Below are positions 43,021-51,850 of a stretch of DNA of 64,000 nt, piece by piece. The translations under genes were made by a program, and so were the position numbers. The DNA lies in contig NZ_JAGGQW010000047.1 of the NCBI RefSeq assembly GCF_018613065.1, positions 62,001-126,000 of the forward strand. Direction: 5' to 3'. The notes beneath the pieces are model-generated. The model saw nothing but the letters and a program-made list of their open reading frames with translations, ran no database searches and had not been told where the DNA came from. The stretch's first letter is position 1. Each line of letters starts with the position of its first letter. The DNA comes from Bacillus sp. ISL-7. GTDB taxonomy: Bacteria; Bacillota; Bacilli; Bacillales_B; DSM-18226.

Positions 43021-45003
43021 ATGATGTTTAGATCTAACAGAGAATTAATAACTTGGATAGTGCCATACCTCCCAGCTGGAGCAGAGTTGGAATTTCGAGA
43101 TTCACAAGCGGTTATCCAATATATGGATATAGACGAGGATGGATTATATGAAATATTTGGGGTGTATCGTCTTAATCGAAAGCCCTATTTATTTGTTCTG
43201 AAGAATTACTTTGGTCATTTTATATATTATTATCCCCTGCCTCCTGAGGTGGAGAAAAAGGCGGTCCGAGCGCTTTCAAATTTTCGAGACACAAGGGCCG
43301 TCTATCTTTTCCCAGTGGTGATGAAGAAAATAGGCGGAAATAAGTGGGGCTATATCGATGCGAAAGGGAAACTGATTCTTCCTATCAGCTATGAGCATGC
43401 CGAGGATTTCCAGGAGAATGGTTTAGCTATTGTTGGTTTAATGGACAAATCAGGAATTATTAATGACCAAGGGTATTTTATTGTGCAGCCCAAATACGAT
43501 ACAATTTATCCTTTTTCAGAAGGCCGGGCCGTTGTCAACGATCCTCAAGGATTCAAGGTGATTGATGAAAGTGGCAAAGAAATCACGGATCGGGCTTATT
43601 CGATTATTGTCGGAGAGTATAAAGAGGGGCGCGTACGTGCTGTAGAAAAAGATGAGCATGGGCGGTATTTATACGGTTATTTGAATAAACGAGGGAAAGT
43701 GGTTATTCCGATAACCTTTGAAAGCGCTAGTGATTTTGATCAGGGGAAAGCAATTGTAAAAACAAAAGATGGAAGTTTTCAATTAATCGACCTTACCGGA
43801 AAGATATTACAATCGTACCCTTATGCTTATGTCAGTAATTATGGCCAAGGTTTGCTTGCATTTAAGGAAAGTAACGATGGGAAGATTGGATATATCGATG
43901 AACAGGGAAAGACTGTCATAGAGCCTAAATTTTCATCTGCAGAGTCATTTATAGACGGATGTGCCATTGTTAGTTTGTCAGATAATAATAGGGAACAGTA
44001 TGGCGTTATTGATCGAACTGGCCATTATGTGATTAAGCCAAACTATAACCAAATCTTATATCTAGATGAGGGACGCTTTGCCATCGGGAAAGAGATGGAT
44101 CCAAAACTACCCTGTATGAGGTCTATTTATGCCTTAGCAGATTCGGGTGGTCATATCCTTACAGGATTTATCTTTAATGGAATCACGAAATTTCAGGACG
44201 GCCTTGCCTCTGTCTCCGATGCTCAGCATATTTACTTAATTGACAAACTTGGAAAGAGAATCGAACAGCTGCCAATGGTCAGGGGCAGCGGCTCGCTTAG
44301 TTTTGAGAAAACGTTAATCAAAGGTGATGTTGACGAGCGCCTGCACTATTTTAATCAAAATGGTGAGTTGCTCTGGAAGCAAGCCACGATTGTCCCGCTA
44401 AATAATAACTACTCAGTTGTCGAGCAAAAATATAAGCCTAATAAGGATTATTTAGTCTATTTCCCGCAGATTGAAGGTATGAAAATTCATCAGGAAAAAG
44501 TAAATCATGCTTTAAAGGAACTGGCGGGGGTAAAACCCATGCCGGCACACACACAATTGGAATCGAATTATACGGGGGATTTTGAGGTTACCCTTTACGA
44601 GAAAAATTTACTGGTCATTAAGATAACAGGGTATGACTACCCGTTTTGTGCCACTCACGGTATGCCAGTGGAAAAATATGCTAATATTAACCTAAAAACA
44701 GGCTCGATCTATCAATTAAAAGACCTCTTTAAGTCTGGCAGCCCGTACGTGAAAGTAATCAGTGATATGATTGGTGATCAAATAAAAAGTAATGAAAAAT
44801 ATTCTTCTTACTTATTTCCTGATGAGTACCATGGAATCCAAGCTGATCAGCCATTTTTTATTAGTGAGGCGGGCTTGAATATCTACTTTAATCCATATGA
44901 AATCGCCGCTTTTGTTGCTGGTTTCCCTACCTTTACCATCCCTTTTAAGGACTTAAAGAACATCATTAATGGTAACAGTGAATTTTGGAAATCGTTTCAT
45001 TAA
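43021..45003 (+). CDS. WG-repeat protein with C-terminal DUF3298-like domain
   Basis: A 660-residue protein without signal peptide. At least five WG (beta-clamshell) repeats are visible between about residues 105 and 360, each with a (W/Y)GYID..GK.(V/I)I.P.(Y/F) core, for example KWGYIDAKGKLILPISYEHA and IGYIDEQGKTVIEPKFSSAE. The last 110 residues look like DUF3298/RsiV-type (YDYPFCATHGMPVEKYANIN, PDEYHGI). WG-repeat proteins are probable protein-binding scaffolds; function is unknown. It is a single gene with its own terminator. Confidence 0.82.
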   Translation: MMFRSNRELITWIVPYLPAGAELEFRDSQAVIQYMDIDEDGLYEIFGVYRLNRKPYLFVLKNYFGHFIYYYPLPPEVEKKAVRALSNFRDTRAVYLFPVVMKKIGGNKWGYIDAKGKLILPISYEHAEDFQENGLAIVGLMDKSGIINDQGYFIVQPKYDTIYPFSEGRAVVNDPQGFKVIDESGKEITDRAYSIIVGEYKEGRVRAVEKDEHGRYLYGYLNKRGKVVIPITFESASDFDQGKAIVKTKDGSFQLIDLTGKILQSYPYAYVSNYGQGLLAFKESNDGKIGYIDEQGKTVIEPKFSSAESFIDGCAIVSLSDNNREQYGVIDRTGHYVIKPNYNQILYLDEGRFAIGKEMDPKLPCMRSIYALADSGGHILTGFIFNGITKFQDGLASVSDAQHIYLIDKLGKRIEQLPMVRGSGSLSFEKTLIKGDVDERLHYFNQNGELLWKQATIVPLNNNYSVVEQKYKPNKDYLVYFPQIEGMKIHQEKVNHALKELAGVKPMPAHTQLESNYTGDFEVTLYEKNLLVIKITGYDYPFCATHGMPVEKYANINLKTGSIYQLKDLFKSGSPYVKVISDMIGDQIKSNEKYSSYLFPDEYHGIQADQPFFISEAGLNIYFNPYEIAAFVAGFPTFTIPFKDLKNIINGNSEFWKSFH

Positions 45004-45004
45004 C

Positions 45005-45034
45005 AAAGGCAGGAATCAAACCTGTCTTTTTTTC
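45005..45034 (+). terminator. Terminator of the WG-repeat gene
   Basis: AAAGGCAGG / CCTGTCTTT stem (with a G-T pair) and T run. Confidence 0.75.
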
Positions 45035-45100
45035 ATGGATTCTAATGAAAAAAAATGAAATAATGGTGATACAGTCAAGATGTCTAGGGGAGGTATTGGA

Positions 45101-45721
45101 ATGAAGATTTTTGATGTTTCTAGAAAGCTAATAAACGGGATGCCAGTCTGGCCGGGTGATACCACCTTTAAATATGAGGTCTCATGGCCAATGGAGGAAA
45201 GCGGCTCTGTTAATGTTGGCAGACTCGAATTAAGTACCCACACGGGAACACATGTGGATGCTCCGTTTCATTTTGATAACGCGGGAAAAAAGATCATTGA
45301 GTTGGACCTAAATCTATACATCGGTCCAGCGAAAGTTATTGATATGATTGGAAAGGAAAGCATTGGTGCAGCTGATTTAAGAGAGATGGATCTTGATGGG
45401 TGCAAACGGGTGTTGTTCAGAACCCTTGCGTGGGAAAATCCCAATCAATTCCCTGAAAAGATTCCACATATTGAGCCAAACTTAGCTCCTTTCTTAGGAA
45501 GGAAAGGGATTCAGCTTATCGGCTTGGATATTCCATCTGTTGATCCAATCGACAGTAAAGAGCTGCCTGCCCATCATAGCTTGAATGAACATGGAATTCA
45601 CATCCTAGAGTCACTAATGCTCGATGAAATTGAACCAGGAGATTACGAACTCATTGCCCTGCCGCTCCCATTAGTCGAAGGAGACGGGAGTCCAGTTCGC
45701 GCAGTCCTGCGTCAGAAATGA
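45101..45721 (+). CDS. kynB: KynB-type cyclase/arylformamidase
   Basis: A 206-residue metal-dependent hydrolase of the cyclase family (PF04199). The signature THTGTHVDAPFHFDNAG carries the metal-binding HxGTHxDxPxH residues; the second conserved stretch is PVWPGDTTF near the start. KynB hydrolyses N-formylkynurenine in tryptophan breakdown. No other kyn genes are in the window, though a phenylalanine hydroxylase lies 17 kb away, so a different amide substrate is possible. ATG 45101 follows GGGGAGG by 6 bases; the ATG at 45080 precedes that site. Confidence 0.8.
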   Translation: MKIFDVSRKLINGMPVWPGDTTFKYEVSWPMEESGSVNVGRLELSTHTGTHVDAPFHFDNAGKKIIELDLNLYIGPAKVIDMIGKESIGAADLREMDLDGCKRVLFRTLAWENPNQFPEKIPHIEPNLAPFLGRKGIQLIGLDIPSVDPIDSKELPAHHSLNEHGIHILESLMLDEIEPGDYELIALPLPLVEGDGSPVRAVLRQK

Positions 45722-45739
45722 ATGGTGTCAGGCACCATT
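45721..45739. repeat. Short palindrome AATGGTG-N5-CACCATT
   Basis: AATGGTGTCAGGCACCATT directly after the kynB stop. Short palindromes of this type (ATGGTGCCTGACACCAT and variants) are frequent between genes in Bacillaceae, to my recollection. Confidence 0.5.
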
Positions 45740-45746
45740 ATGGATT

Positions 45747-45795
45747 AAAAAAGAAGCGTGAATCTCAACTAAACTGGATTCACGCTTCTTCTGTT
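45747..45795 (+). terminator. Terminator downstream of kynB
   Basis: AAGAAGCGTGAATC / GATTCACGCTTCTT, a 14-bp perfect stem. Confidence 0.8.
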
Positions 45796-45867
45796 ATAGG
45801 CCACAATCAGATTTGTTTGGTTTAAGCAATAACACATCAAGGAAAAAACCTCCAGAGTCTCTTCGTT

Positions 45868-46205
45868 CTAAGTATGTTTTCTACGAAATACTAGCCAGTA
45901 ACTCCCCAGTCCGAAGATAAAAAATAAACCGACCAAAACAGGAATAACATAATTATTAAAGGTATGATCAGCATCCTTCTCTTGTTTAGGAGTCGATGAG
46001 GCATGCTCCTTTGTGTCATGGTCTTTTTATTTGCTGATACTATTTTATGATTAACAGTGGTTAAGGGGATAACCTGAACTGTTTGGCTTAATACTCGATT
46101 ATTTTGAGGAGAAGAGATCCATAGGAATACACAGTGTATTGAGCCATAATTACCGTAATTATTCCAAACTCAAACTTGATATAAATCAATTTCATTCGGA
46201 GGAAA
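45868..46205 (-). pseudogene. Decayed gene for an exported, C-terminally membrane-anchored protein
   Basis: On the minus strand a protein-like reading continues across one in-frame TGA (near 46170) and one frame change (near 46030-46035). It contains PPNEIDLYQV, then VWNNYGNYGSIHCVFLW and VLSQTVQVIPLTTVNHKIVS, then after the shift DHDTKEHASSTPKQEKDADH, and a final hydrophobic helix VIPVLVGLFFIFGLGSYWLV with basic end RRKHT. This is the layout of an extracellular domain, charged linker and C-terminal anchor, as in CopC- or halocyanin-like surface proteins. The family is not certain. No start remains. The stop is TAG at 45868-45870. Confidence 0.6.
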
Positions 46206-46402
46206 TTAATCGTAATCTGTATAAAATGACTTTGCGAACATTTGATTAAAGGCTGCTCCTTGTGGGCAGTTTTTTTTTGAAAATAAAAACTGTATTAAGA
46301 ACGGAAAATTCGTTATAATATTAATATTAAAGAACCAAGGATAGAGGTTGTAATAATTTTCCCTTCCAGATAAATAATAAACAAAAAGGGAGGGATTTTT
46401 TT

Positions 46403-47251
46403 TTGGAGCGCAATCAGGATAGTAAATTTGAAGAAACCTTTCTTCCAGTGACCTCAATCGGCAGTGGAGTTGGAATAGCAGTTTTGCCTGATATTTATTG
46501 TTACACCGACAAAATCGTGAACCTAGTACTTGTAGGCAACCCGAATAATTTGGATGATTTTGTTTTAATTGACACGGGCATGCCTAAGTCAGCAGATGAG
46601 ATAAAGGAAATGGTTGAAGAACGTTTTGGTGAGGGTGCCCTTCCTAAAGCGATTGTGTTAACGCATGGACATTTTGACCATGTCGGATCAGTGGCTGAAT
46701 TGTTGGAGGAATGGGAGATTCCGGTATATGCACATGAGCTGGAAATCCCTTATTTGACTGGAAAGTTAGATTATCCGCCTGGTGACCCTAATGTTGATCG
46801 TGGACTTGTTGCAAAAATGTCACCGATGTTCCCCAACCATGGAATTGATATTAGTGCGCATGTTCATATGCTTCCTGCAGATGGAACCGTTCCAAATATG
46901 CCTAATTGGAAGTGGGTACATACACCCGGGCATACGCCGGGCCATATTTCCTTATTCCGTGAACAAGACCGGGCGCTGATTGTGGGAGATGCATTTGTGA
47001 CGGTAAAACAAGAATCTCTATATAAAGTAATGACGCAAACACAAGAGATTAGCGGTCCCCCAAAATATTACACTACTGACTGGGATGCTGCTTTTGAATC
47101 TGTAAAAAAGTTAGAGGCACTCAAGCCGCAAGTAGCAGTGACTGGTCATGGACTTCCAATGAGTGGGGAGGACCTAGCAGAAAATCTAAATTATTTAGTG
47201 GAGCATTTTGCTGAAATTGGCCGGCCTGAAAGTGGGAAATATGTGAATTAG
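46403..47251 (+). CDS. MBL-fold metallo-hydrolase
   Basis: A 282-residue metallo-beta-lactamase-fold hydrolase. Metal ligands: VLTHGHFDHVGS (HxHxDH), WVHTPGHTPGHISLF, DAFVT and VTGHGLPM. The family includes glyoxalase II-like thioesterases and lactonases; the substrate is not evident. The start appears to be TTG 46403, placed after AAGGGAGGGA and a run of nine T residues. Confidence 0.88.
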   Translation: MERNQDSKFEETFLPVTSIGSGVGIAVLPDIYCYTDKIVNLVLVGNPNNLDDFVLIDTGMPKSADEIKEMVEERFGEGALPKAIVLTHGHFDHVGSVAELLEEWEIPVYAHELEIPYLTGKLDYPPGDPNVDRGLVAKMSPMFPNHGIDISAHVHMLPADGTVPNMPNWKWVHTPGHTPGHISLFREQDRALIVGDAFVTVKQESLYKVMTQTQEISGPPKYYTTDWDAAFESVKKLEALKPQVAVTGHGLPMSGEDLAENLNYLVEHFAEIGRPESGKYVN

Positions 47252-47402
47252 TAATTTCTGAAGAAACTAGGGCTGTTGACTCATGCAGCTCTTTTATATC
47301 ACTTGCATGTTCGTTTTTAAGAACAAAAAACTTTAGGTATCAACATAAATATCATTAGTAATAATGGAGACTAATTGAACTAATTCATTTGAGGTGGAAA
47401 TA

Positions 47403-47702
47403 ATGAGACTCTGTTTCTTTTTACTAGTTGCTGGACTGTTGGATGCTGTTTTAACTCATTTTGGAATTGTTTCAGGTATTGTTGAAGAGGGAAATCCAAT
47501 GATGAAGCTTGTAATTGAAAAAAGCTGGTCCTATTTTTACATCATAAAAATCTTTCTGCCCCTCTTGTTGCTTGGTTTGTTCTACTTGCGACCACTAAAA
47601 GGGTGGATTCGGACTCTTTTGGTTTCCACTTGTGTTCTTTATCTCTCCGTCCTGGTGTATCATATGGTGTGGATTGTCCTCTACTTAAATACTGCATCAT
47701 GA
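47403..47702 (+). CDS. Small DUF5658-like membrane protein
   Basis: A 99-residue protein with three to four hydrophobic helices. The start FFLLVAGLLDAVLTHFGI and the EEGNPMMKLVIE stretch are the usual marks of DUF5658 proteins. Function unknown. ATG 47403 follows GAGGTGG by 5 bases. It precedes the DEAD-box gene on the same strand by 107 bases. Confidence 0.75.
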   Translation: MRLCFFLLVAGLLDAVLTHFGIVSGIVEEGNPMMKLVIEKSWSYFYIIKIFLPLLLLGLFYLRPLKGWIRTLLVSTCVLYLSVLVYHMVWIVLYLNTAS

Positions 47703-47809
47703 CTTTTCCTCTAATCCCAACTAGACACTCCAAGGTTATTCAGTTAGTATCAATACGATATGGAAAGACAAATAATAAGAAAAATGATTTTTATATAAAG
47801 GAGTTCAAT

Positions 47810-48955
47810 ATGTTAAATACCTTAAAACCATACTTGCAGGAAGCTTGGGAAAAGTCAGGATTTCAACAGCCGACTTCCATTCAAGAAGCCGCTATTCCAA
47901 TGATTCTTGAAGGCAAGAATTTAATTGCCGAGTCACCGACAGGTACTGGAAAAACGCTGGCTTATTTGTTGCCATTGTTAGATAAAATGGACCCAAGTCT
48001 ACAAACTTTGCAAGCGGTTGTGTTAGCTTCTTCGCAGGAGCTGGTAATGCAGGTCTATCAAGAATTTCAAAAATGGTCGGAAGGCAGCGGAATAAGGGGC
48101 ACTTCGATTATTGGCGGAGCCAATATGAAACGCCAGCTTGAAAAATTAAAGAAACGCCCGCATGTTATTTTTGCAACACCTGGTCGTTTATTTGAACTGA
48201 TCAAACAGAAAAAGGTGAAAATGCATGAAGTAAAATTGGTTGTTCTCGATGAGGGTGATCAATTACTTATTCACGAGCATCTTAATACCGTCCAAAACAT
48301 TGTAAAATCAACCATGAGTGACCGCCAAGTTGTTTTGTTTTCAGCTACAATGAAACCAGCAACAGAGAAATTGGCAAAAGAAATGACGAAAGACCCGGAA
48401 GTTCTTCGCATCGAAAAGGATGAACTTGCTTCGTCTGGAGAAGTCGAGCATATTTATTTTTCATGTGATCCAAGAGATAAGATCAAGCTCCTCGAAAAAA
48501 TCACGCGCTTAGAAAATAGTAAATCGCTTGCGTTTATTAATGATATTGGTGAAATTGAAGTATTTAAGGAAAAATTACATTTTAAAGATTTATCGATCGG
48601 AATTCTGCATAGCGACATGAAAAAGCTCGAACGGCAGGCTGCATTAAAGTCTTTCCGTGATGGCAAAATGAACATGCTAATTGCTACAGATGTGGCGGCG
48701 AGAGGACTTGATATCCAAGGGGTTACCCATGTGGTCAATATCGATTCTCCAAAGGATATATCGCAATATGTGCACAGGGCTGGAAGAACAGGAAGAATGG
48801 GTGCAAATGGGATTGTTATCTCGCTTGTTACGGAAAGGGAAGAAAGAGAATTGAAACAGTATTGCCGTGAGTTAAACGTTCCGGTTCATAAAAGAGTGTT
48901 TTACAAAGGCCTGATTTCTGAAGAAGGACAAAGAGACCAGAAATTACGGAGATAA
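47810..48955 (+). CDS. yfmL: DEAD-box RNA helicase (YfmL/CshC-like) with DEGD motif II
   Basis: A 381-residue RNA helicase core. Visible motifs: Q-motif (GFQQPTSIQEAAIP), Walker A (SPTGTGKTLAYLLP), motif III (FSATMKP), motif V (ATDVAARGLDIQG) and motif VI (VHRAGRTGRMG). Motif II reads VVLDEGDQLL, with Gly where Ala is nearly universal. The length suits YfmL, the short DEAD-box protein linked to ribosome assembly and cold growth. ATG 47810 follows AAAGGAG by 6 bases; the longer open frame upstream overlaps the DUF5658 gene and is not used. Confidence 0.88.
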   Translation: MLNTLKPYLQEAWEKSGFQQPTSIQEAAIPMILEGKNLIAESPTGTGKTLAYLLPLLDKMDPSLQTLQAVVLASSQELVMQVYQEFQKWSEGSGIRGTSIIGGANMKRQLEKLKKRPHVIFATPGRLFELIKQKKVKMHEVKLVVLDEGDQLLIHEHLNTVQNIVKSTMSDRQVVLFSATMKPATEKLAKEMTKDPEVLRIEKDELASSGEVEHIYFSCDPRDKIKLLEKITRLENSKSLAFINDIGEIEVFKEKLHFKDLSIGILHSDMKKLERQAALKSFRDGKMNMLIATDVAARGLDIQGVTHVVNIDSPKDISQYVHRAGRTGRMGANGIVISLVTEREERELKQYCRELNVPVHKRVFYKGLISEEGQRDQKLRR

Positions 48956-49092
48956 TGGAGAACTCACATCCAGAGAACTAGTATTATGAGCAAATGACTA
49001 AATTTAGAAAAAGCTCCAGTCCTCAAAAAAGAATAAGACTAATTATTTTCACTCATACTATCAATGTATTTCTCGAAAAAGGAGATGGTAGT

Positions 49093-49227
49093 GTGGGAAG
49101 ACAGAAGCTTGGTAATCAAAATGCTCAGCGTAATAATAATCGCAAAAAACCAATGAGAGATAGTGAAGAACTGGTTGAATTTACAACTGGAGAAGCACTA
49201 AAACATAACCGTCCAAATAGTAAATAA
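49093..49227 (+). CDS. Small basic, Asn-rich protein of unknown function
   Basis: A 44-residue hydrophilic protein starting at GTG 49093 after AAAAAGGAGATGG. It has many Asn, Arg, Gln and Lys and ends in an acidic helix (SEELVEFTTGEALKHN). A strong terminator follows directly. The size and composition resemble short spore- or stress-associated proteins of bacilli; no family is assigned. Confidence 0.55.
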   Translation: MGRQKLGNQNAQRNNNRKKPMRDSEELVEFTTGEALKHNRPNSK

Positions 49228-49233
49228 CAAAGT

Positions 49234-49267
49234 GCGCCTCCTTTTTAATAAGGGAGGCGCTTTTTTT
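49234..49267 (+). terminator. Terminator after the small Asn-rich protein gene
   Basis: GCGCCTCC / GGAGGCGC stem with a seven-T run. Confidence 0.85.
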
Positions 49268-49313
49268 ATGGGAGGTCACCACATTTGTAGATTCTTGTTG
49301 AACACGACGAAAA

Positions 49314-50849
49314 TCACTCTTCAGCAAGTAATTTGAGTGCTTTTTTAGCGGGGCCCTCGATAACATCGCCTGAATATGCATAGCGAGAACCGTGGCATGG
49401 GCAATCCCAAGATTTTTCAGCATGATTCCATTCACACTCACAGCCAAGATGGGTGCAGGTGGTGTCGACAACATAAAGTTTACCGTTTTCATCCTTATAG
49501 CCGCCGGCCTTTTTTCCGTTATACATGACAACAGAGCCTTCACCCACCTGTAAATCATCTGTGGACTTATCCGTATACTCAAGTTTGCCTTTAATTAGAT
49601 GTTTAGCCACATCTGCATTGGTTGTGATGACACTCTTTAAGTCGGGATCAGCTTGGAATCGGGACGGTGTATAGAGCTTCATATATGGGTTGTCCCTTTC
49701 CATAACATAATCGGTCAACAAGTGACCTGCGAGAATCCCTGTTGTCATCCCCCATTTTTTATAACCTGTGGCCACTAAAACATTCTCACGGCCTTCCGTG
49801 TAATGTCCAATATATGGAAGTTTGTCCAGTGTAACCATATCCTGGGCAGACCAGCGATAATCGTACTCTTTAATCCCAAAAACCTCTTCAGCAAACGTTT
49901 CGAGTGCTTCATAATGCTTCAGCGTGTCCATTCCTTGCCCCGTTTTATGATTTTCACCACCGATGATCAATAACTTTTCCTTTTCCCCATTAAGAGGTGT
50001 ATAACGAATCGATCGAGGTGGGTTATCGGCGCTGATATACATGCCACCAGGGTAGTCCTTATCGGTTTTTATCCCGATTGCGTAAGACCTGCTCGCATAC
50101 ATTCTCGCAAAATAAAGCCCTGGTTTATCATAAAAAGGGAAATGGGAGGCAATAATCACATGCTTGCATGATACTCTATGTCCAGACTTAGTAACAATTT
50201 TTGGTTCCGAATCATCGTCCTCAATGTCTGAAGCGACTGTATTCTCATAAACAAAACAGCCCGCCTTAACCGCATCATCTAGAAGTGCTTTTAGAAACTT
50301 AAGGGGATGATATTGCGCTTGATTGCGCATCATGAGAGCACCTTTTGCAGGAATTTTAAAGGGGATCGTATCCTTTAAAGCCCCATCGATTTCTAGACTT
50401 TTATATGCTTCCCATTCCGTTTTAAGTTTGTCGACATACTCATCCGTTGTTGCATAAACATAAGCGTCTTGCTTACTGAAATCACAATCAATTCCCTTTT
50501 CCTCTACGCAGCTTTCGACAAATCGAATGGCATTCATATGTGATTCATAATAAAGCCGAGCTTTTTCTATTCCAAAATGATTTATTAATTCATCATAAAT
50601 AATGCTATGCTGTGCTGTTAATTTTGCAGTTGTGTGGCCAGTAGTCCCATTCAAGACACTGCCTGCTTCTAAGAGGGCCACCTTTAAGCCTTCCTTTGAC
50701 AGCAAATAGGCAGCGGTAATTCCAGATATCCCGGCACCAACAATTGCAACATCCACAGAAAGATCTTGTTCTAATGAATTAAAAGCAGGTAATTCTATTT
50801 CACGCCAATACGTTTTTGGGAATTTTGGGATTTTTTCAGATGAACTCAT
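49314..50849 (-). CDS. yhfW: FAD-dependent oxidoreductase with C-terminal Rieske domain (YhfW)
   Basis: A 511-residue two-domain enzyme. The N-terminal D-amino-acid-oxidase-type FAD domain shows VDVAIVGAGISGITAAYLLS. The C-terminal Rieske domain carries CTHLGCECEWN and CPCHGSRYAYSGDVIEGPA (CxH..CxxH ligands for [2Fe-2S]). Length and domain order match B. subtilis YhfW. It probably oxidises an amine, passing electrons through the Rieske cluster; the substrate is unknown. The ribosome site GGAGGAG is 6 bases before the ATG. Confidence 0.9.
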   Translation of the reverse strand: MSSSEKIPKFPKTYWREIELPAFNSLEQDLSVDVAIVGAGISGITAAYLLSKEGLKVALLEAGSVLNGTTGHTTAKLTAQHSIIYDELINHFGIEKARLYYESHMNAIRFVESCVEEKGIDCDFSKQDAYVYATTDEYVDKLKTEWEAYKSLEIDGALKDTIPFKIPAKGALMMRNQAQYHPLKFLKALLDDAVKAGCFVYENTVASDIEDDDSEPKIVTKSGHRVSCKHVIIASHFPFYDKPGLYFARMYASRSYAIGIKTDKDYPGGMYISADNPPRSIRYTPLNGEKEKLLIIGGENHKTGQGMDTLKHYEALETFAEEVFGIKEYDYRWSAQDMVTLDKLPYIGHYTEGRENVLVATGYKKWGMTTGILAGHLLTDYVMERDNPYMKLYTPSRFQADPDLKSVITTNADVAKHLIKGKLEYTDKSTDDLQVGEGSVVMYNGKKAGGYKDENGKLYVVDTTCTHLGCECEWNHAEKSWDCPCHGSRYAYSGDVIEGPAKKALKLLAEE

Positions 50850-50986
50850 ATATACTCCTCCAGCCTAAAAAAATGACATCATATTTAATTTTTCCAAAAG
50901 TGATAAAATTAATGTAAGTATGGAAATATTTCCTTAGTCGCAAAAAAAGAACCTTGCGTTATGCATGGTTCTTCCCGTTATATATT

Positions 50987-51014
50987 AGGAGGTTAAATAA
51001 TGATGAACCCGTAG
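50987..51014 (+). other. Strong ribosome site with a 4-codon frame (orphan start)
   Basis: AGGAGG at 50987-50992, seven bases, then ATG ATG AAC CCG TAG. A hairpin with AAGAACC / GGTTCTT arms lies just upstream at 50947-50973. It may be the remnant start of a deleted gene or a minimal leader peptide. Confidence 0.35.
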
Positions 51015-51095
51015 TCTACAGAATCTGAATTAACTTAGCAAGATGCCGACGCATATGACAAACCTTAAACTTGGCTTTAACTTAATAAGAAAGAA

Positions 51096-51242
51096 TCATT
51101 CCTCTTTATCAATTTTTAATGGATCAATACGGGTAGAGTCTTCAGTATTTAAGGCGCTTCTAACGAAATGGAAAAATGTTCCTCCAATACAGCCAAGAAA
51201 TAAGACAAAACCAATCGTTGTGACCCACCAAATTGCAGACAT
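51096..51242 (-). CDS. Small single-pass membrane protein (48 residues)
   Basis: On the minus strand ATG 51242 is preceded by AAAGGGGG and opens a 48-residue frame. Residues 4-27 form one hydrophobic helix (IWWVTTIGFVLFLGCIGGTF); the tail is polar and acidic (RIDPLKIDKEE). Codon use and the ribosome site support it as real. It lies between divergent yhfW and the DUF1360 gene. No family is assigned. Confidence 0.6.
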   Translation of the reverse strand: MSAIWWVTTIGFVLFLGCIGGTFFHFVRSALNTEDSTRIDPLKIDKEE

Positions 51243-51356
51243 TGTATTCCCCCTTTGTCTAGCTTAAGCAATCATTTCTTAAGCTTTTCTAAAAATATAT
51301 GCATAAGGGGGGAGGATTTTTCCTATGAATCACTGATGGAAATATACTATTTTTTA

Positions 51357-51731
51357 TTAGTCTTTTTTCTTAAGTGCGGCATAGTAGTCAACTTTTTTGA
51401 TATTGACGCCGACAAAGGTTTCGATAATGGACTGGCCGCCGGCAATCGAGAAAATTAAAATAACCACATAGGTAATACGCGGAAAGAGCAAATATGCACC
51501 CCCAAGTAAAATAGCGCTCCAAACACCAGCGCACCAATAACATTTCAATAAATAACCAAACATTGATGTTGGAACTTCCTTGGTTTCCACTCCATCGTCC
51601 GTTTCTACTTTTACTTTCTTAACAAAAGGTTTACGGATAAATTCAGTAATTTTATCAAAGACAATTAAATGAGTTAAACGGTAGCTCGCTAGAATTAACA
51701 TGATATAGGTCATCCATGAGATATCTTCCAC
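51357..51731 (-). CDS. DUF1360 family membrane protein
   Basis: A 124-residue protein matching DUF1360 (B. subtilis YngL/YjfA type), with LASYRLTHLIVFDKI at the start and a CYWCAGVW helix region, then a final helix. It is possibly spore- or envelope-related. GTG 51731 is preferred: GGAGG lies 9 bases before it. A longer frame from ATG 51794 has no ribosome site and begins with unlikely charged sequence. Confidence 0.8.
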   Translation of the reverse strand: MEDISWMTYIMLILASYRLTHLIVFDKITEFIRKPFVKKVKVETDDGVETKEVPTSMFGYLLKCYWCAGVWSAILLGGAYLLFPRITYVVILIFSIAGGQSIIETFVGVNIKKVDYYAALKKKD

Positions 51732-51850
51732 GTTTTCAATCCTCCAATATCCACTTGGTCTCTCCCTAATGGACAGCTCCATTTTATTTTTCATTTCCCT
51801 GTATATTTTGAGCCTGAAATCAAAATTATATATTCGGAGGAGGCGAAAAA

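Noticed and set aside
46380..46405. Phase-variable T tract in front of the MBL hydrolase gene
   Set aside because: The run of nine T residues lies between ribosome site and start, but nothing else supports slippage control; left as a note only.
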